64,000 nucleotides of DNA, taken from assembly GCA_964016985.1 (NCBI GenBank), contig OZ024825.1, forward strand, positions 41,803,668 through 41,867,667, read 5' to 3'. The notes beneath the pieces are model-generated. The model had not been told where the DNA came from, made no database searches, and saw nothing but the letters and a program-made list of their open reading frames with translations. Below, one piece after another: positions 20,047-30,273 of the stretch. Each line of letters opens with the position of its first letter. Position 1 is the stretch's first letter. The position numbers and the translations under genes are program-made. Origin of the DNA: Anodontia alba. Its lineage: Eukaryota; Mollusca; Bivalvia; Lucinida; Lucinidae.

Positions 20047-20233
20047 GCAGTTAAATTTCCCAATATCTAGGGTAAATACAGTAAGTTGGGTAAAGAGTGT
20101 CTGTATGTTTTGGGTAAAATATGGTACTTGCAATTTTCACTTCCTGGTTCAATAAATGGGAATTTATTTGAGACATGCAATGGGATAATGACTATCTCCC
20201 AGTTATATGCTAACACTGAACACATAGGACTTG

Positions 20234-20422
20234 TTAAGGAGGAGTATTTGATAATAATTCTTGGATAATTTTTCTTATTTCTCCATAAAAACATATGTTA
20301 TTATTATTACTATGGGTACTAGTTTGAAGTGACTCAGCGAGGCGTTTCTACTGAGTACCCACAACATATCTTTTTATGGTGAACTGGAGAAAATTATCCC
20401 AGCATTAACATCAAATACTGTT
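20234..20422 (+). mobile_element. Family D hairpin MITE
   Basis: TTAAGGAGGAGTATTTGATA at left, with CATATGTTATTATTATTACT (a microsatellite expansion in the stem) opposite GAGTACCCACAACATATC. Confidence 0.78.
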
Positions 20423-20544
20423 CACCATCAGAACAGCAAAAGCCTTGACTGGCCCAAATACTGAAGCATCCTATTCAGAGCCATGTCTTCCACTGACACA
20501 ATCAATTAATACAATATCATAATCCCTTAGAGGTCAAACTATCC

Positions 20545-20730
20545 TGATCCTTTATAGCTTAATTGTTCAGCAGATGACATTTCAAAATATTTTTCTTATT
20601 CTTCTCAGAAAATAGACTATGAAAACTGGCTTTGACATTTCATTAAAACTGATTCCATAGGATAAGAGACACTTTGCATGAAGTGTCAAAGCCTATGTTC
20701 TGTGAAAAATGAAAAAAATCTCTCCATCCA
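20545..20730 (+). mobile_element. Family C hairpin MITE
   Basis: TTCAGCAGATGACATTTCAA, TTGACATTTCATTAAAACTG and its inverse TTTGCATGAAGTGTCAAAGC. The termini are eroded. Confidence 0.72.
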
Positions 20731-20755
20731 ATTGAAAAATAGGATGAGTATTTGG

Positions 20756-20881
20756 ACAGGCAGGTCTCAGCAGGTCTCAGTGCAAACCCAAATCAGATTT
20801 GCAGAGTGAGCATCAAATCAGGATCTACACTGTTTGCCACTCATCCAGCAGTTTTTTAAACACACCAACAGGTAGTGAATA
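20756..20881 (-). mobile_element. Family E partial copy
   Basis: GACAGGCAGGTCTCAGCAG with a small duplication, GATCTACACTGTTTGCCACT and CATCCAGCAGTTTTTTAAAC; cut at the following foldback. Confidence 0.65.
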
Positions 20882-21097
20882 GACTGGCTCCAGTCTCCAG
20901 TGACTAAATATTTTTCTCATAATTCTGTTTGATAATCCACTAATATAAAAAAAAAAAAAAAAACTATCATGACTATTAAGGCTGGTCTAGTGACCAGCCT
21001 TTATAGTCATGTTATTACTTTGGTTTTATTTTAGTGGATTATTAAACAGATTATAAGAAAAAATATTTTGTCACTAGAGACTGGAGCCAGTCTAGGG
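20882..21097. repeat. Foldback with ~95 bp arms
   Basis: AGACTGGCTCCAGTCTC at 20882 pairs with GAGACTGGAGCCAGTCT at 21081. The arms continue through AATATTTTT and TTTGATAATCCACTAA to an apex TAAGGCTGGTCTAGTGACCA. An A-run interrupts the left arm. Confidence 0.9.
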
Positions 21098-21197
21098 TAG
21101 TGAAATGAACTGGTTAAACTTCTGGGGAGATAAGGTGATAGAATACAAGTCAAATATGGTTCCTTGTTAACATGAAGTTAACCCTTATAGGTGCATT

Positions 21198-21390
21198 TTA
21201 ACCTTTACCAGTCTCTGGGCCAAGTTAGCAGATGACATACAGTGCCATTTTTTCTTATTTTTCTAAGAAAATAGATGTTGACATTTCAGACAATATGCAT
21301 GAAATGTCAAAATCTATTTTCTGAGAAAAATAAGAAAACTATTTCAAAATGTCATCTGCTGAAATTTTTACCAAGCATGCTAAGTGTTAA
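21198..21390 (+). mobile_element. Family C hairpin MITE
   Basis: TTAACCTTTACCAGTCTCTG to GCATGCTAAGTGTTAA. The apex is short (TTCAGACAATATGCATGAA), lacking the CTCCTTAGGAG loop. Confidence 0.85.
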
Positions 21391-21424
21391 ATGTAAGCAG
21401 ATTGTGATTTAAAATTCAGTAGTT

Positions 21425-21500
21425 GACCCATCGGTTAGGGTAATAACTGACAACTTGGAATTTGGCATAGCAGGCTTGAATCCCTGCCCCAGTCATGAAG
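21425..21500 (+). mobile_element. Possible tRNA-like SINE remnant
   Basis: A B-box-like AGGCTTGAATCCCTG follows a weak A-box-like ATCGGTTAGGGTAATAAC. Not enough to fold as a tRNA. Confidence 0.3.
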
Positions 21501-21552
21501 TCATCAGACCGTTAGTACATCAAGACAATACTCAAGATGCCCTTGTTCTAGT

Positions 21553-21774
21553 TTAACCCTTTCAGCCCTGTACACCAAATCAGATGCTTTTGCAAGTAGT
21601 GTAGATCCCGATGAGATGGCTCATAATGAGCCATCTCATCAGGATCTACACTGCTTGTCATTCAGACTTTGATTTTTAACCTATACCCCTTTTAGAACAA
21701 TGCTTCTGTACAAATTCAAAGATGGAAGAGTCCACCTCAGAAACTCATGGGTGGAAGAGTGGACAGGGTTACAT
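21553..21774 (+). mobile_element. Family H hairpin element
   Basis: TTAACCCTTTCAGCCCTGTA, GTGTAGATCCCGATGAGATG, perfect stem GATGGCTCATAATGAGCCATC, and GATGGAAGAGTCCACCTCAG at right. Confidence 0.78.
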
Positions 21775-22210
21775 TTAGAGGCAGACATATGCATGGAAGT
21801 TTCATGAAAGCAAGGCTGTACAGCTGCATGCAAACATACAAAATGTTGCCCTGATATAACCAAAACATTGTTGACAGGCCATAAAACCTCAAATTACCAT
21901 CCCCACAGCTTAGTGCAAAGAGGTACATAATGAAACATACACTCACCAACCAGGCATTAAACCAACAAAATGGTGTGTAACTCTATTCAACAACAAATAA
22001 ATAAATAAATCCTGGAATTAGCATCTCCAAGCAAAAAGGGTTTGGGGGAATAGCCAATCACCAAGAACCACATCAGCAAGCATACATGTCCACAGCTTGT
22101 TCAGAATGTTAATATGCAGGCTGATCTGGAACTTCAGTGTCTGTCTATGCATTAAGTGCCTTCTTGCCTTGCATGGAACAGCAATGACTTTTAGGCAACA
22201 GCTAGCTTCA
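21775..22210. other. No recognisable feature
   Basis: Unique-looking AT-rich sequence with an (AATA)n stretch near 21995-22010. Confidence 0.45.
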
Positions 22211-22382
22211 GATAGGAAAGATATCAGGTAAATATTTTACTTATTTCTCAATGAAAACATATGTTGTGGGTACTCATTAGAAGCACCTCAATGAGGTGCT
22301 TCTAATGAGCACCACAACATATCTTTTCATTGAGAAATAAGAAAAATATCAATATTTTTGGTGCAAAAAAAAAAAAAAAATT
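22211..22382 (+). mobile_element. Family D hairpin MITE
   Basis: Near-perfect stem CATATGTTGTGGGTACTCAT, AGAAGCACCTCAATGAGGTG, TTCTAATGAGC. Ends in an A-run at 22366-22380. Confidence 0.82.
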
Positions 22383-22623
22383 ATCTGGAACTATTAAATA
22401 TGCACTTCCTGTTATTATCAAATCTATAAATACATGTACTATATAAATATGAATTGTCAGTTGATAAAGTGCATATGCATACAGACATTTCATGATTTGG
22501 ACTGCAGCCAGAGGAAGAAGTCTCAGAACAGGGTTTTTCATTAAGATTTTTAAGTCAGAAAAAACAATGGTCATAGAGACTTATTTTATACTATTACTTT
22601 CGGGTCACTAGAAAAGAGAGGGA

Positions 22624-22652
22624 CTGAGACAGAGACAGACAGACAGACAGAA
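22624..22652 (+). repeat. (GACA)n microsatellite
   Basis: Short GAGACAGACAGACAGACAG run. Confidence 0.85.
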
Positions 22653-22734
22653 CAGGCTTAAACAGAGATGAGTGTTCATTAAAACATTAAACCTTCTAGA
22701 AAACAAATTACCATTCTAACCTGTCTTTTATAGA

Positions 22735-23120
22735 ATTTACCAAAAGTATTCAGACACCATAACCGCTTACTAAACTTGTCCTAAAACTTTGTTTAACCCT
22801 AGTCCTGCTGAGCCCGGATATGTCCTGCCTTTGCAAACAGTGTAGATCCAGAAGAAGCCAACTGATCTGGATCTGCACTGTTTGCCATTAAGTATGTGAA
22901 ATTATATTAATTATCAGAATCAAGTAATCTGATTGGCTGAAGATTAGAAATGGTTGTGGCATCTTTATTTATTCAGCAGGACAAGAGTTAACTAGCTGTT
23001 GATGTCTCTAAACAGTTGCTGGTTGAGTGGCCAACAGTACAGACCCTGATCGGAGCCAAATTGTGTGGCATGTGATCTGGGTCTGCACTGTTTGCTGAGG
23101 CCTGTCAGTTCAAATACTTA
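22735..23120 (+). mobile_element. Family E element split by family A
   Basis: The left piece ends ACTTGTCCTAAAACTTTG; the right piece resumes CTAGCTGTTGATGTCTCTAA and GCCAACAGTACAGACCCTGA and ends TACTTAGGGTAAATATG. The family A copy 22793-22991 separates them at TTAA. Confidence 0.8.
22793..22991 (-). mobile_element. Family A MITE nested in family E
   Basis: TTAA on both sides. The apex has lost one arm (GATCCAGAAGAAGCCAACTG). Because the host is a known repeat, this copy shows directly that family A inserts at TTAA. Confidence 0.9.
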
Positions 23121-23145
23121 GGGTAAATATGCTACACATTTAAAA

Positions 23146-23356
23146 TACCGTATTTACTATATGACAGACAGGCCTGAGCAAAAAGTGTAGACCCAGATGA
23201 CACACTGCAGAATGCTGTGTCTCATCAGGGTCTATACTGTTTGCCACTCATCCAGCAATTTTAGACACAATATCGGGTAGTAAATTGTAATTGTTTAAAT
23301 TTAAGAACAAGACTGGTAAGGAACTGAGGTGCCCAAATACTTAGGGTAAATACACT
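23146..23356 (-). mobile_element. Family E hairpin element
   Basis: TACCGTATTTACTATATGAC to ACTTAGGGTAAATACAC, core AAAAAGTGTAGACCCAGATG with its inverse GGGTCTATACTGTTTGCCAC. Confidence 0.8.
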
Positions 23357-23598
23357 AAGGGTAATAATTTACCAATGTAAAGTATCTCCAAAAATATTAG
23401 TGTCAGAATTGTTGTAGAGTGTAACACAGATCTTATCAATCGACTATCTTTTTCCTTATCTTAAATCACTTTTATACAGTTAAAATGATAGGAACTTTGA
23501 AGTATTTCCGCTGAAGGTAAATGTTCTAAAGATTCAAACAGAAAAATAAAGTGAGGCATATTATTGAAAGGAAATAATCAATTTTGCAAAGGGTCATT

Positions 23599-23825
23599 TT
23601 AACCCATTGTGGTCTGGAGATTCCTACAGGGGTAATTGGCAAACAGTGCAGACCCAGATCAGATGCTGCAGAATGCAGCATCTGATCAGGGCCTCCACTG
23701 TTTGCAAATGGGTTAGCCATTTTTCTCTAGGAATATCTTATCTCATAGCTAGAGGTACCTAAAATTGAAATTAGACTCTTTCAATATATAGTGTGGGGGA
23801 GTCTATTCAGTCTACAATGGGTTAA
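23599..23825 (+). mobile_element. Family G hairpin MITE
   Basis: TTAACCCATTGTGGTCTGGA to AGTCTACAATGGGTTAA. Core GCAAACAGTGCAGACCCAGA with apex GCTGCAGAATGCAGC and inverse GCCTCCACTGTTTGC. A subterminal ATTAGACTCTTTCAATAT lies on the right. Confidence 0.88.
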
Positions 23826-24133
23826 TTGCCTCCCTTTGCAAAGTTTGTTATTTCCTTCAAAGAATGCTTCATGTTTCTCTGCTTGAAAAGATGCTACTGT
23901 TCAAAGTTTTAGAATTATTTCAAAAGCTACTACCAGAGTATGACTTGATATTTAATTCACATGATCCCCAGTTATGAAATTTCTGTATTTTACAAGTAAT
24001 AATGAAAAGCTTTTGTTTTAAGAGAAGCCCCAGCTCTTAGTAATCATTTGGATCGTAAACAAATCTGTCGACTTTCTCATAACTGTTTAGCCTGGCCGTA
24101 TCCCTACCCATCCACATTTAACACTATTAAAAA
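23826..24133. other. No recognisable feature
   Basis: AT-rich; no hairpin or exon signature. Confidence 0.45.
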
Positions 24134-24535
24134 CGTATTTAGGATTGGAATAGTTAAGGCTGTTAATTGTGGCATTTCTTTCAGAATGAGGCATCTGACC
24201 AAGGTCTACACTCCCACTCATCCAATAGTTTTTAACCTTAGTCCTGCTGAACCCAGATATACCCTGCCTTTGCAAACTGTAGATTCTGAAGAAGCCAACT
24301 GATCTGGATCTGCACTGTTTGCTATTGAGTATGTGAATATATAGCAACAATCTGGATGAAGTAATCTGATGGGCTGAAAATTATAAGTGGGCATGGCATC
24401 TTAATTTATTCAGCTTGACAAGGGTTAAACACATCACCAGGATATCAAAATGGATTTGTTAAAAATTTAGAACAAGTATGACAGTTAGCGTGCCCCAAAA
24501 TTGTGGATGAATATGATATACCATAATAACCCTAT
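24134..24535 (-). mobile_element. Family E element split by family A
   Basis: GGCATCTGACCAAGGTCTAC, CCCACTCATCCAATAGTTT before the insertion and ACACATCACCAGGATATC, AAAAATTTAGAACAAGTATG after it. The left end is eroded. Confidence 0.7.
24232..24428 (-). mobile_element. Family A MITE nested in family E
   Basis: TTAACCTTAGTCCTGCTGAA to TTCAGCTTGACAAGGGTTAA. The core is shortened (GCAAACTGTAGATTCTGAAG): the left arm is mostly deleted. Confidence 0.88.
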
Positions 24536-24756
24536 AAATTGGTACAGACAGGCCTTAGCAAACAGTGTAGGCCCAGTTCAGATGCTTCAGAATAAGGCAT
24601 CTGATCTGGGTCCACACTGTTTCCACTCCTCCAGCACCTTTTCGACACAAGGTGCTGGGTGCCATTTTGGGTACTAAAATGGACTTTTTTTCAAATTTTT
24701 GGACAAGTATGGTGAGGGGTTATGGTGTTCCAATATTTAGTCGTAATATGGTATAC
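24536..24756 (-). mobile_element. Family E hairpin element
   Basis: GACAGGCCTTAGCAAACAGT, apex GCTTCAGAATAAGGC, CCTCCAGCACCTTTTCGACA, then TATTTAGTCGTAATATGGTA. Confidence 0.78.
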
Positions 24757-25000
24757 ATCAAATGGATTCCTGGAACAATTGTTTTCTAAGGACATTGAGA
24801 AATATTTTGTCTCTTTGACTTCATGGGGAGGATAATTATAATCCATTAAGGCAGATCTATTTTCATGAAATAATACGGGTTGAGAAGTAAAATCATCCAT
24901 TTTTCAGCTGGTTGCATGCCAAATTAAAAGAATTGCCAAGACGACATAGTAATGCTTTGCATGCTAGGTAAACATAACAGACAATGTTTTGATAGAAAAG

Positions 25001-25200
25001 AGGTCCACTCTAAAAGTAAGAATTTGCTCCCAAGAGGGAGCAAATTCTTTCTTTTTACAGTTGACCCCTTTCAGAAGCAAGACAAATCGATTTTGATTTA
25101 TTTGTCTCCCTTGGATGTGTATTCGTTTGGAGTTGACCCCTTTTCAGAAGAGTCACAAACTGGTTTTGATTGAGTTGTCTCCCCTTGAATGTGTATCCAT
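25001..25200. mobile_element. Family J element
   Basis: A hairpin AAGAATTTGCTCCC AAGAGG GAGCAAATTCTT at its start, followed by two GTTGACCCC-TTTCAGAAG units with TTGATT...TTGTCTCCC. Confidence 0.7.
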
Positions 25201-25497
25201 TCTCCATAAGAAATATTGTGCCCAAACAATGTGAATTTATAGCTTTACCTGTTTTTCCACGAGTTTCTGGAATATATCCCTAATATAAATTATTCTTTTT
25301 ACCAACTTGAACAGCTGCCTTCTCAGTGATGTAAACACATTATAACATGCCTTTGTGTCTCCCTTTAGTCTCTCAAAACATGTTTATATAGAAAAAAAAT
25401 CTGTCTTTTTGCATAAATAGAAACGTAACAAGACGTCAGTTCCGTATTTACACGCCAGGAGCAATGTTTACTTGTTCCATAAAAGGCTGCTGTTTGC

Positions 25498-25696
25498 TTA
25501 ACCCTTGTCATGCTGAATCCCTATATACCCTCCCTTTGCAAACTGTGTAGATCCAGATCAGTTGGCAACTGACCTGGATCTGCACTGTTTGCCATGAAGT
25601 ATGTGAATTTATAGCAACAATTTGGATCAAGCAATCTGATTGGTTGAAAATTAGAAGTGGGTGTGGCAACAATTTATTCAGCAGGACAAGGGTTAA
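25498..25696 (-). mobile_element. Family A MITE with apex deletion
   Basis: TTAACCCTTGTCATGCTGAA to CAGCAGGACAAGGGTTAA. Apex reduced to CAGTTGGCAACTG. Confidence 0.9.
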
Positions 25697-25887
25697 TTAA
25701 CACTTAGGTAAAAAATTCAGCAGATGACATTTTGAAATATTTTTTTCTTTTTTCCCAAGAAAACAGGTTTTGACATTTCAATGGAGACAATTTGCATGAA
25801 ATGTCAAAACCTGTTTTCTGGGAATAATAAGAAAAATGTCATCAATCTGTTGTCTGCAGAATTAGCCCACAGAGTGGTAGAGGTTAA
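25697..25887 (+). mobile_element. Family C hairpin MITE
   Basis: Directly adjacent to the family A copy (TTAATTAA at 25693-25700). Arms CAGGTTTTGACATTTCAATG and GCATGAAATGTCAAAACCTG are well paired. Confidence 0.87.
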
Positions 25888-25939
25888 ATACTGACCTGCC
25901 CAGGCTTACATCCAGATAAGATTTTTTTCTGTCTTTCTT

Positions 25940-26535
25940 TTTATAAACCAAGCTTTTTAAAAAGCAATGCCTCTGTCAGTCATTCTGTCTGTCCATCCGT
26001 CAGTCTGTCCCATCCCACAAATGGGCATTATATTGGGTAGACATGAATTGGGATCTTGCCATTTATTCTTTTAGTATCCAAAAAAAGTACCCAATAAATT
26101 TGAGGCACTTAATGTTGGGTATTTAGGCATCTTGCTGGGTAGTTTGAGCCAAAAAATTTACACTGTAGTACCCAACAAATGTCCATCTGTACAAAGGTCT
26201 GTCCATCCATCCATCATGCTATCTCCTTCTAAACCAGTTGGTGGAATTTAACTAAACTTGCTATATGACTTCCCCACATGTTAAGGGTGTGCAAGAGGAA
26301 CCTAATTTTTCTGTCTGTCCATCTGTCTGTTTGTCTGTCTGTCCATCCATCTGTCTGTCACACTATCTCCTCCTAAACCACTGGGTGGAATTCTTTAGCA
26401 AATGCTGCATGACTTTCCCTCATGGTAAGGCATCATGCTACATGAATTCCATTCATGGTAAGGGTGTACAAGAGTGAGTCAGTCAGTCGCTATGTCCCTT
26501 GGTCATTCTGTCTGTCTGTCCATCCTGCTCTTAGC
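25940..26535 (+). repeat. (GTCT/GTCC)-rich dispersed repeat, two to three units
   Basis: CTATCTCCTTCTAAACCAGT and CTATCTCCTCCTAAACCACT mark repeated units ~140 bp apart, each preceded by long GTCTGTCCATC runs. Confidence 0.75.
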
Positions 26536-26594
26536 AACATTAGCATGGAGCATGGGAATTTTGCAATGGCATGCCATCAATTGAGCAGTCTAGT

Positions 26595-26720
26595 CTTTTT
26601 TTTCAATCAAAAAATATTGATATTTGTCTAATTTCTCCAAGAAAAGATAATAAATTATGTTATGTTATGACTATTCATTACTAAAATGAGTACCAAAAGC
26701 ACTGTTTTTGAAATAACAAA
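26595..26720. mobile_element. Family D degenerate copy
   Basis: AAAATATTGATATTTGTCTA, ATTTCTCCAAGAAAAGATAA and ACTAAAATGAGTACC remain. Confidence 0.5.
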
Positions 26721-26753
26721 ACTACCTTCTTATCAAGTTAGATTTAACTCTTT

Positions 26754-26960
26754 CTCTGCCATAGGCAATAATAATATAGGCTTTTGCAAACAGCATAGAT
26801 CCAGATGGGACAGCTCATAATGAGCCATCTCATCGGGATCTACGATGTTTGACATTCAGTCTTTCAGCTTTACAGATAAACTTGTTTCCAATTGAAAGAT
26901 TGTTTAAAAAAAGCAGATGACAAAATAAAGTCTGAAATTTGGCACCGAAAGAGTTTATAA
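26754..26960 (+). mobile_element. Family H hairpin element
   Basis: TTAACTCTTTCTCTGCCATA, GCATAGATCCAGATGGGACA, stem GGCTCATAATGAGCCATCTC and GGGATCTACGATGTTTG. Confidence 0.7.
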
Positions 26961-26969
26961 GACTATAAA

Positions 26970-27063
26970 TTAACCCTTAAAAGGCCAAGTAAAATTTGCA
27001 GCAGACAACATTTTATTATTATTATTTTTCTTTTTTTTTCAGAGAAAATAAGACTTCACATTT
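26970..27063 (+). mobile_element. Family B left half
   Basis: TTAACCCTTAAAAGGCCAAG, GCAGCAGACAACATTTT, a TTA-rich run and CAGAGAAAATAAGACTTCAC; the right half is absent. Confidence 0.7.
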
Positions 27064-27165
27064 CATATTAGACTTGTCCAAGTCTGTTCATTGATTTCCT
27101 TTTTATATTCATTAAAAAACAAAATCAAGCACGAAAGCTAAAGGGACTGTTACAATATCTTGCTC

Positions 27166-27378
27166 TTAACCTTTACCACTCTCTGGGCATTTTCAGCAGA
27201 CGACAAAATGATGTTATTTTTCTTATTTTTCCCAGAAAACAGGATTTGACATTTCATGCAAATTGTCTCCTTAGGAGACAATTTGCATGAAATGTCAAAT
27301 CCTGTTTTCTGGGAAAAATAAGAAAAATATTTCAAAATGTCGTCTGCTGAAAATTTTACCCAGAGTGCTAAGCGTTAA
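27166..27378 (+). mobile_element. Family C hairpin MITE, best-preserved palindrome
   Basis: TTAACCTTTACCACTCTCTG to AGAGTGCTAAGCGTTAA. From ATTTTTCTTATTTTTCCCAG outward the arms are virtually perfect inverted copies for ~70 bp around TCTCCTTAGGAGA. Reference copy for family C. Confidence 0.93.
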
Positions 27379-27414
27379 AGAGACATGTTCAAAAATAAGG
27401 AGGGTAAATGTAGG

Positions 27415-27655
27415 GACTGTTAAGTCTAATTTGATGTGAATCATCTACCATGCAGATAATTCACCTGAAATGTCATCTTATTTTGATAGGACTTGAAATT
27501 TCATATAAATCTGTCAAGTCTTAAAATAAGACTTGATATTTCATGTGAAATGTCTGCTTGGCAGATGATTCACATGAAATGTGAAGTCTTATTTTCTCTG
27601 AACAATAAAAAAATCAAATGTTGTATGCTGCAGTTGTCATTGGAGCTTTTAGCAT
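27415..27655 (+). mobile_element. Family B copy with internal duplication
   Basis: ATCTACCATGCAGATAATTC, then repeated ACTTGAAATTTCATATAA and ACTTGATATTTCATGTGA arms, and GCAGTTGTCATTGGAGC at the right. Confidence 0.68.
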
Positions 27656-27874
27656 TCAAAGTCATGGGTAGGAAATATATACATAGTAATCAGAGCCATT
27701 TGCACTGTTAAGAAAACATTATGTTGGCTGGTGCTGCTCTGGTTGTATTGGCAAAGAAAAGACACATTTTTTAATTGTCACATTTGTATTTTTTGAATGC
27801 ATTTTGTCTGAAAACAGGAGAATGAAGTTCAAATCTTTGCACTTCTGGCTTGTTTTTAATGTTTAGGTAAAACC

Positions 27875-28090
27875 ATAACCTTTGCCATGCTGAAAAAAAA
27901 TTTAGATGCCATGCACACTTCTAATTTTCAGCCAATCAGATTACTTGATCCAGATTGTTGATATAAATTCACATACTTAATGGCAAACAGTGCAGATCCA
28001 GATCAATTGGCTTCTTCAGAAGCCAACTGATCTGGATCTACACTGTTTGCAAAGGCAGGACATATCCGGGTTCAGCAGGATGAGGGTTAA
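27875..28090 (+). mobile_element. Family A hairpin MITE
   Basis: The left target site has decayed to ATAA; right TTAA 28087-28090 is shared. The central stem is complete. Confidence 0.87.
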
Positions 28091-28227
28091 CACTTAAAGT
28101 GCTATTGGCAAATTCAGCTGACGACAAAGATATTTTCTTTTATTTCCTCCAGAAAATAGGATTTGTTATTTCATGCAAATTGTCTCCTGAATCTGCTGAA
28201 CTCTTTATCCAGCAAGCTAAGCATTAA
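28087..28227 (+). mobile_element. Family C copy with one arm deleted
   Basis: TTAACACTTAAAGTGCTATT, AGGATTTGTTATTTCATGCA, AATTGTCTCCTGAATCTGCT, GCAAGCTAAGCATTAA: everything from the apex to the right arm is lost. Confidence 0.78.
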
Positions 28228-28385
28228 AGCACTGAGCAACTTTGTAGGAGACAACATTGTAAAACTGATGTTGTTATTTTTCAGAGAAAATAAGACTAGA
28301 CATTTCAAGAAAACAATTTCTCTGAACAAAGACAAAAAATTCAAATTCTGTCTGCTGCAGTTGTACTCAGCATTTCAAGAGTTAT
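28224..28385 (+). mobile_element. Family B copy, degenerate
   Basis: Follows at the shared TTAA. CACTGAGCAACTTTGTAGGA, CAGAGAAAATAAGACTAGAC and GCTGCAGTTGTACTCAGC mark it. Confidence 0.68.
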
Positions 28386-28461
28386 TGTACAGTGCATACT
28401 TAGCCATGCCTTTATCGATAATGGTTCATTTTCCTTAGACAAACATTACAGGTTTACCTTT

Positions 28462-28976
28462 AAAGGGGAATGCAACCTTCAAAGGTGTTGTGCTTTAAAG
28501 TAAAGAACTTTATAAACAATGAATTTTGACACAAATTTGATCAAAATTGGTGGAAAATTAAGTAAGTTATAGACAATTGAATATTTTAACATTGGTGGTA
28601 TGGGTGCCACCATTTTGAATATTTAATGAGGTTTCATAAAAATTAAAATTCGTTTCATAAAGGTAGTTATTCTCATAAAGTTGGTTTATTTTGAGGGAAA
28701 TGATTGCTTGTCACTAGAATTAAAAGATTATGAAAAATCTGTAGCAAAATTATTCTTAAAAACCCTTTATAATTTGGTTTTGCATATTTAATTTGGGCTG
28801 TGTGACGTCACAAAGCCTACAATACGGCGGCATCCATGACAGCCATTTTAAGTATATTCAAACCACCATAACTTCCTTATTTCATGGCCATTTTTGGAGA
28901 GTCTTGCATCAAAATAAATGGATTGTTAAGCACTTTACTCCAAGATATACTTACAACTTACACTGCATTCCCCTTT
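28462..28976. mobile_element. 515 bp terminal-inverted-repeat element
   Basis: Ends AAAGGGGAATGCAACC and CACTGCATTCCCCTTT are inverted. The interior (TTTCATAAAAATTAAAATTC, TGACGTCACAAAGCC, CCATGACAGCCATTTT) is single copy here. It lacks an ORF of note and is longer than the hairpin families. Confidence 0.72.
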
Positions 28977-29045
28977 AACCCTTATCTTGCTGTTTGCAAC
29001 AATAGTCGCGCTGGAGGGGTCTGCCTACTCAAAAGCCTGTCATAC
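28977..29045 (+). mobile_element. Family A-like left-end scrap
   Basis: TTAACCCTTATCTTGCTGTT followed by unrelated sequence. Confidence 0.4.
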
Positions 29046-29900
29046 TTACAATATACCACATGTAACCATTCAGAGCAAGTGTTCTCATACAGGAGTGAAC
29101 CTACTTTCATACAAACACGCCACTTTTCATTAGATAGTCAGGTGCTGGACTTTACCCACACTAAAAAAGACCGAGAATACCAAATTTCAAGCTGCCATTA
29201 ATTTCAGCACTCACTTCAACAAATTGATCAGGCTTTTCTGGAAAAAAGCCCATAACACCTGAATCATTTCCAGTGAAGAAGAAGTAGGAATAACAGTAGA
29301 ACCTATGTTTGTCACTCGTTTCATTCGCAATAGTACACAGTAGGCGCTGGTCTCTCGTAATTTTTTTTTTTTTTTAAGTGTCTTAAACGGTTCCCGGTTT
29401 ACATATGACTGTCACGTGACTTTCTAGTCACGTGACCATCCTTTCTCCGGTAAAATGGCCACCTAGGATTGGCAAATTATACGTGAAAATTTCATGAAAA
29501 TCGAGGTAAAATTCAGGGGGTAATGACTTCTCAAGTAGAGGTACCCCCTCTTACAGGCCTGGTTCATTTTTTTTCCGGCAAGAGAAGGGTTAACAGAAAG
29601 CCGGACAAAAAACTAAAACCCAAAAAGTTAGCCCGAATTTGACATTTTGGGGTTGTATTCGACACAAAAAATACAAAACCACATTTTTTATTTTTTTCTA
29701 AAAAATCAGTATGCAATATTCTTCTAACCATTACATTTTGAATCTCACCTGTGCCTTCACTTACATTGGTTGTCAGCCACTTCTTTTGCAAAAAGCAAAA
29801 ATAAATGACAACTGACAACATTTATCTTTTCTACACTGATATTATCAGAGCAGATATAATCAAAAGCTGTAGTACCAGACAATATATGTTTTCTAAATGC
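29046..29900. other. Mostly unique sequence
   Basis: No exon or element ends recognised. A T-run lies at 29359-29374 and a CACGTG dyad at 29411-29436 (see findings). Confidence 0.45.
29411..29436. promoter_or_regulatory. Paired GTCACGTGAC palindromes
   Basis: Two perfect 10 bp palindromes, each containing the E-box CACGTG, are separated by 6 bp (TTTCTA). CACGTG is bound by bHLH-Zip factors of the MYC/USF/TFE type in animals. No promoter is evident nearby, so function is speculative. Confidence 0.3.
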
Positions 29901-30091
29901 TCAACCCATTGTATACTGAATAGACTCTTCCACACTATATATATTGGAAGAGTCCAATTTCAGAGAAAAATGGCTAAACTATTTGTAAACAGTGGCGACC
30001 CTGATCAGATGCCGGATTCTGCGGTGTCTGATCTGGGTCTACACTGTTTGCCAATTACCCTTTTACGGGTCTCCCAACTACAATGGGTTAA
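29901..30091 (-). mobile_element. Family G hairpin MITE
   Basis: CAACCCATTGTATACTGAAT to CAACTACAATGGGTTAA. Contains ACTATATATATTGGAAGAGT, GTAAACAGTGGCGACCCTGA and GGGTCTACACTGTTTGCCAA. Confidence 0.83.
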
Positions 30092-30273
30092 AGTGCTTAT
30101 AACAACTGAAGCAGACAATGTTTTGATTCTGTATTTTCCAGAGAAATTGAGGCATGAGATTTAATATGAATCCTCTGCATAACAGATGACTGACATGAAA
30201 TGCTCAGTCTTATTTTCTCTGAAAAATAATAAAAATAGAATACCATCTACAACAATTTTGCTTAGTGCTTTAA
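30088..30273 (+). mobile_element. Family B hairpin MITE
   Basis: Between family G and family A, sharing a TTAA with each (30088-30091, 30270-30273). Arms GGCATGAGATTTAATATGAA and GACATGAAATGCTCAGTC. Confidence 0.82.
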
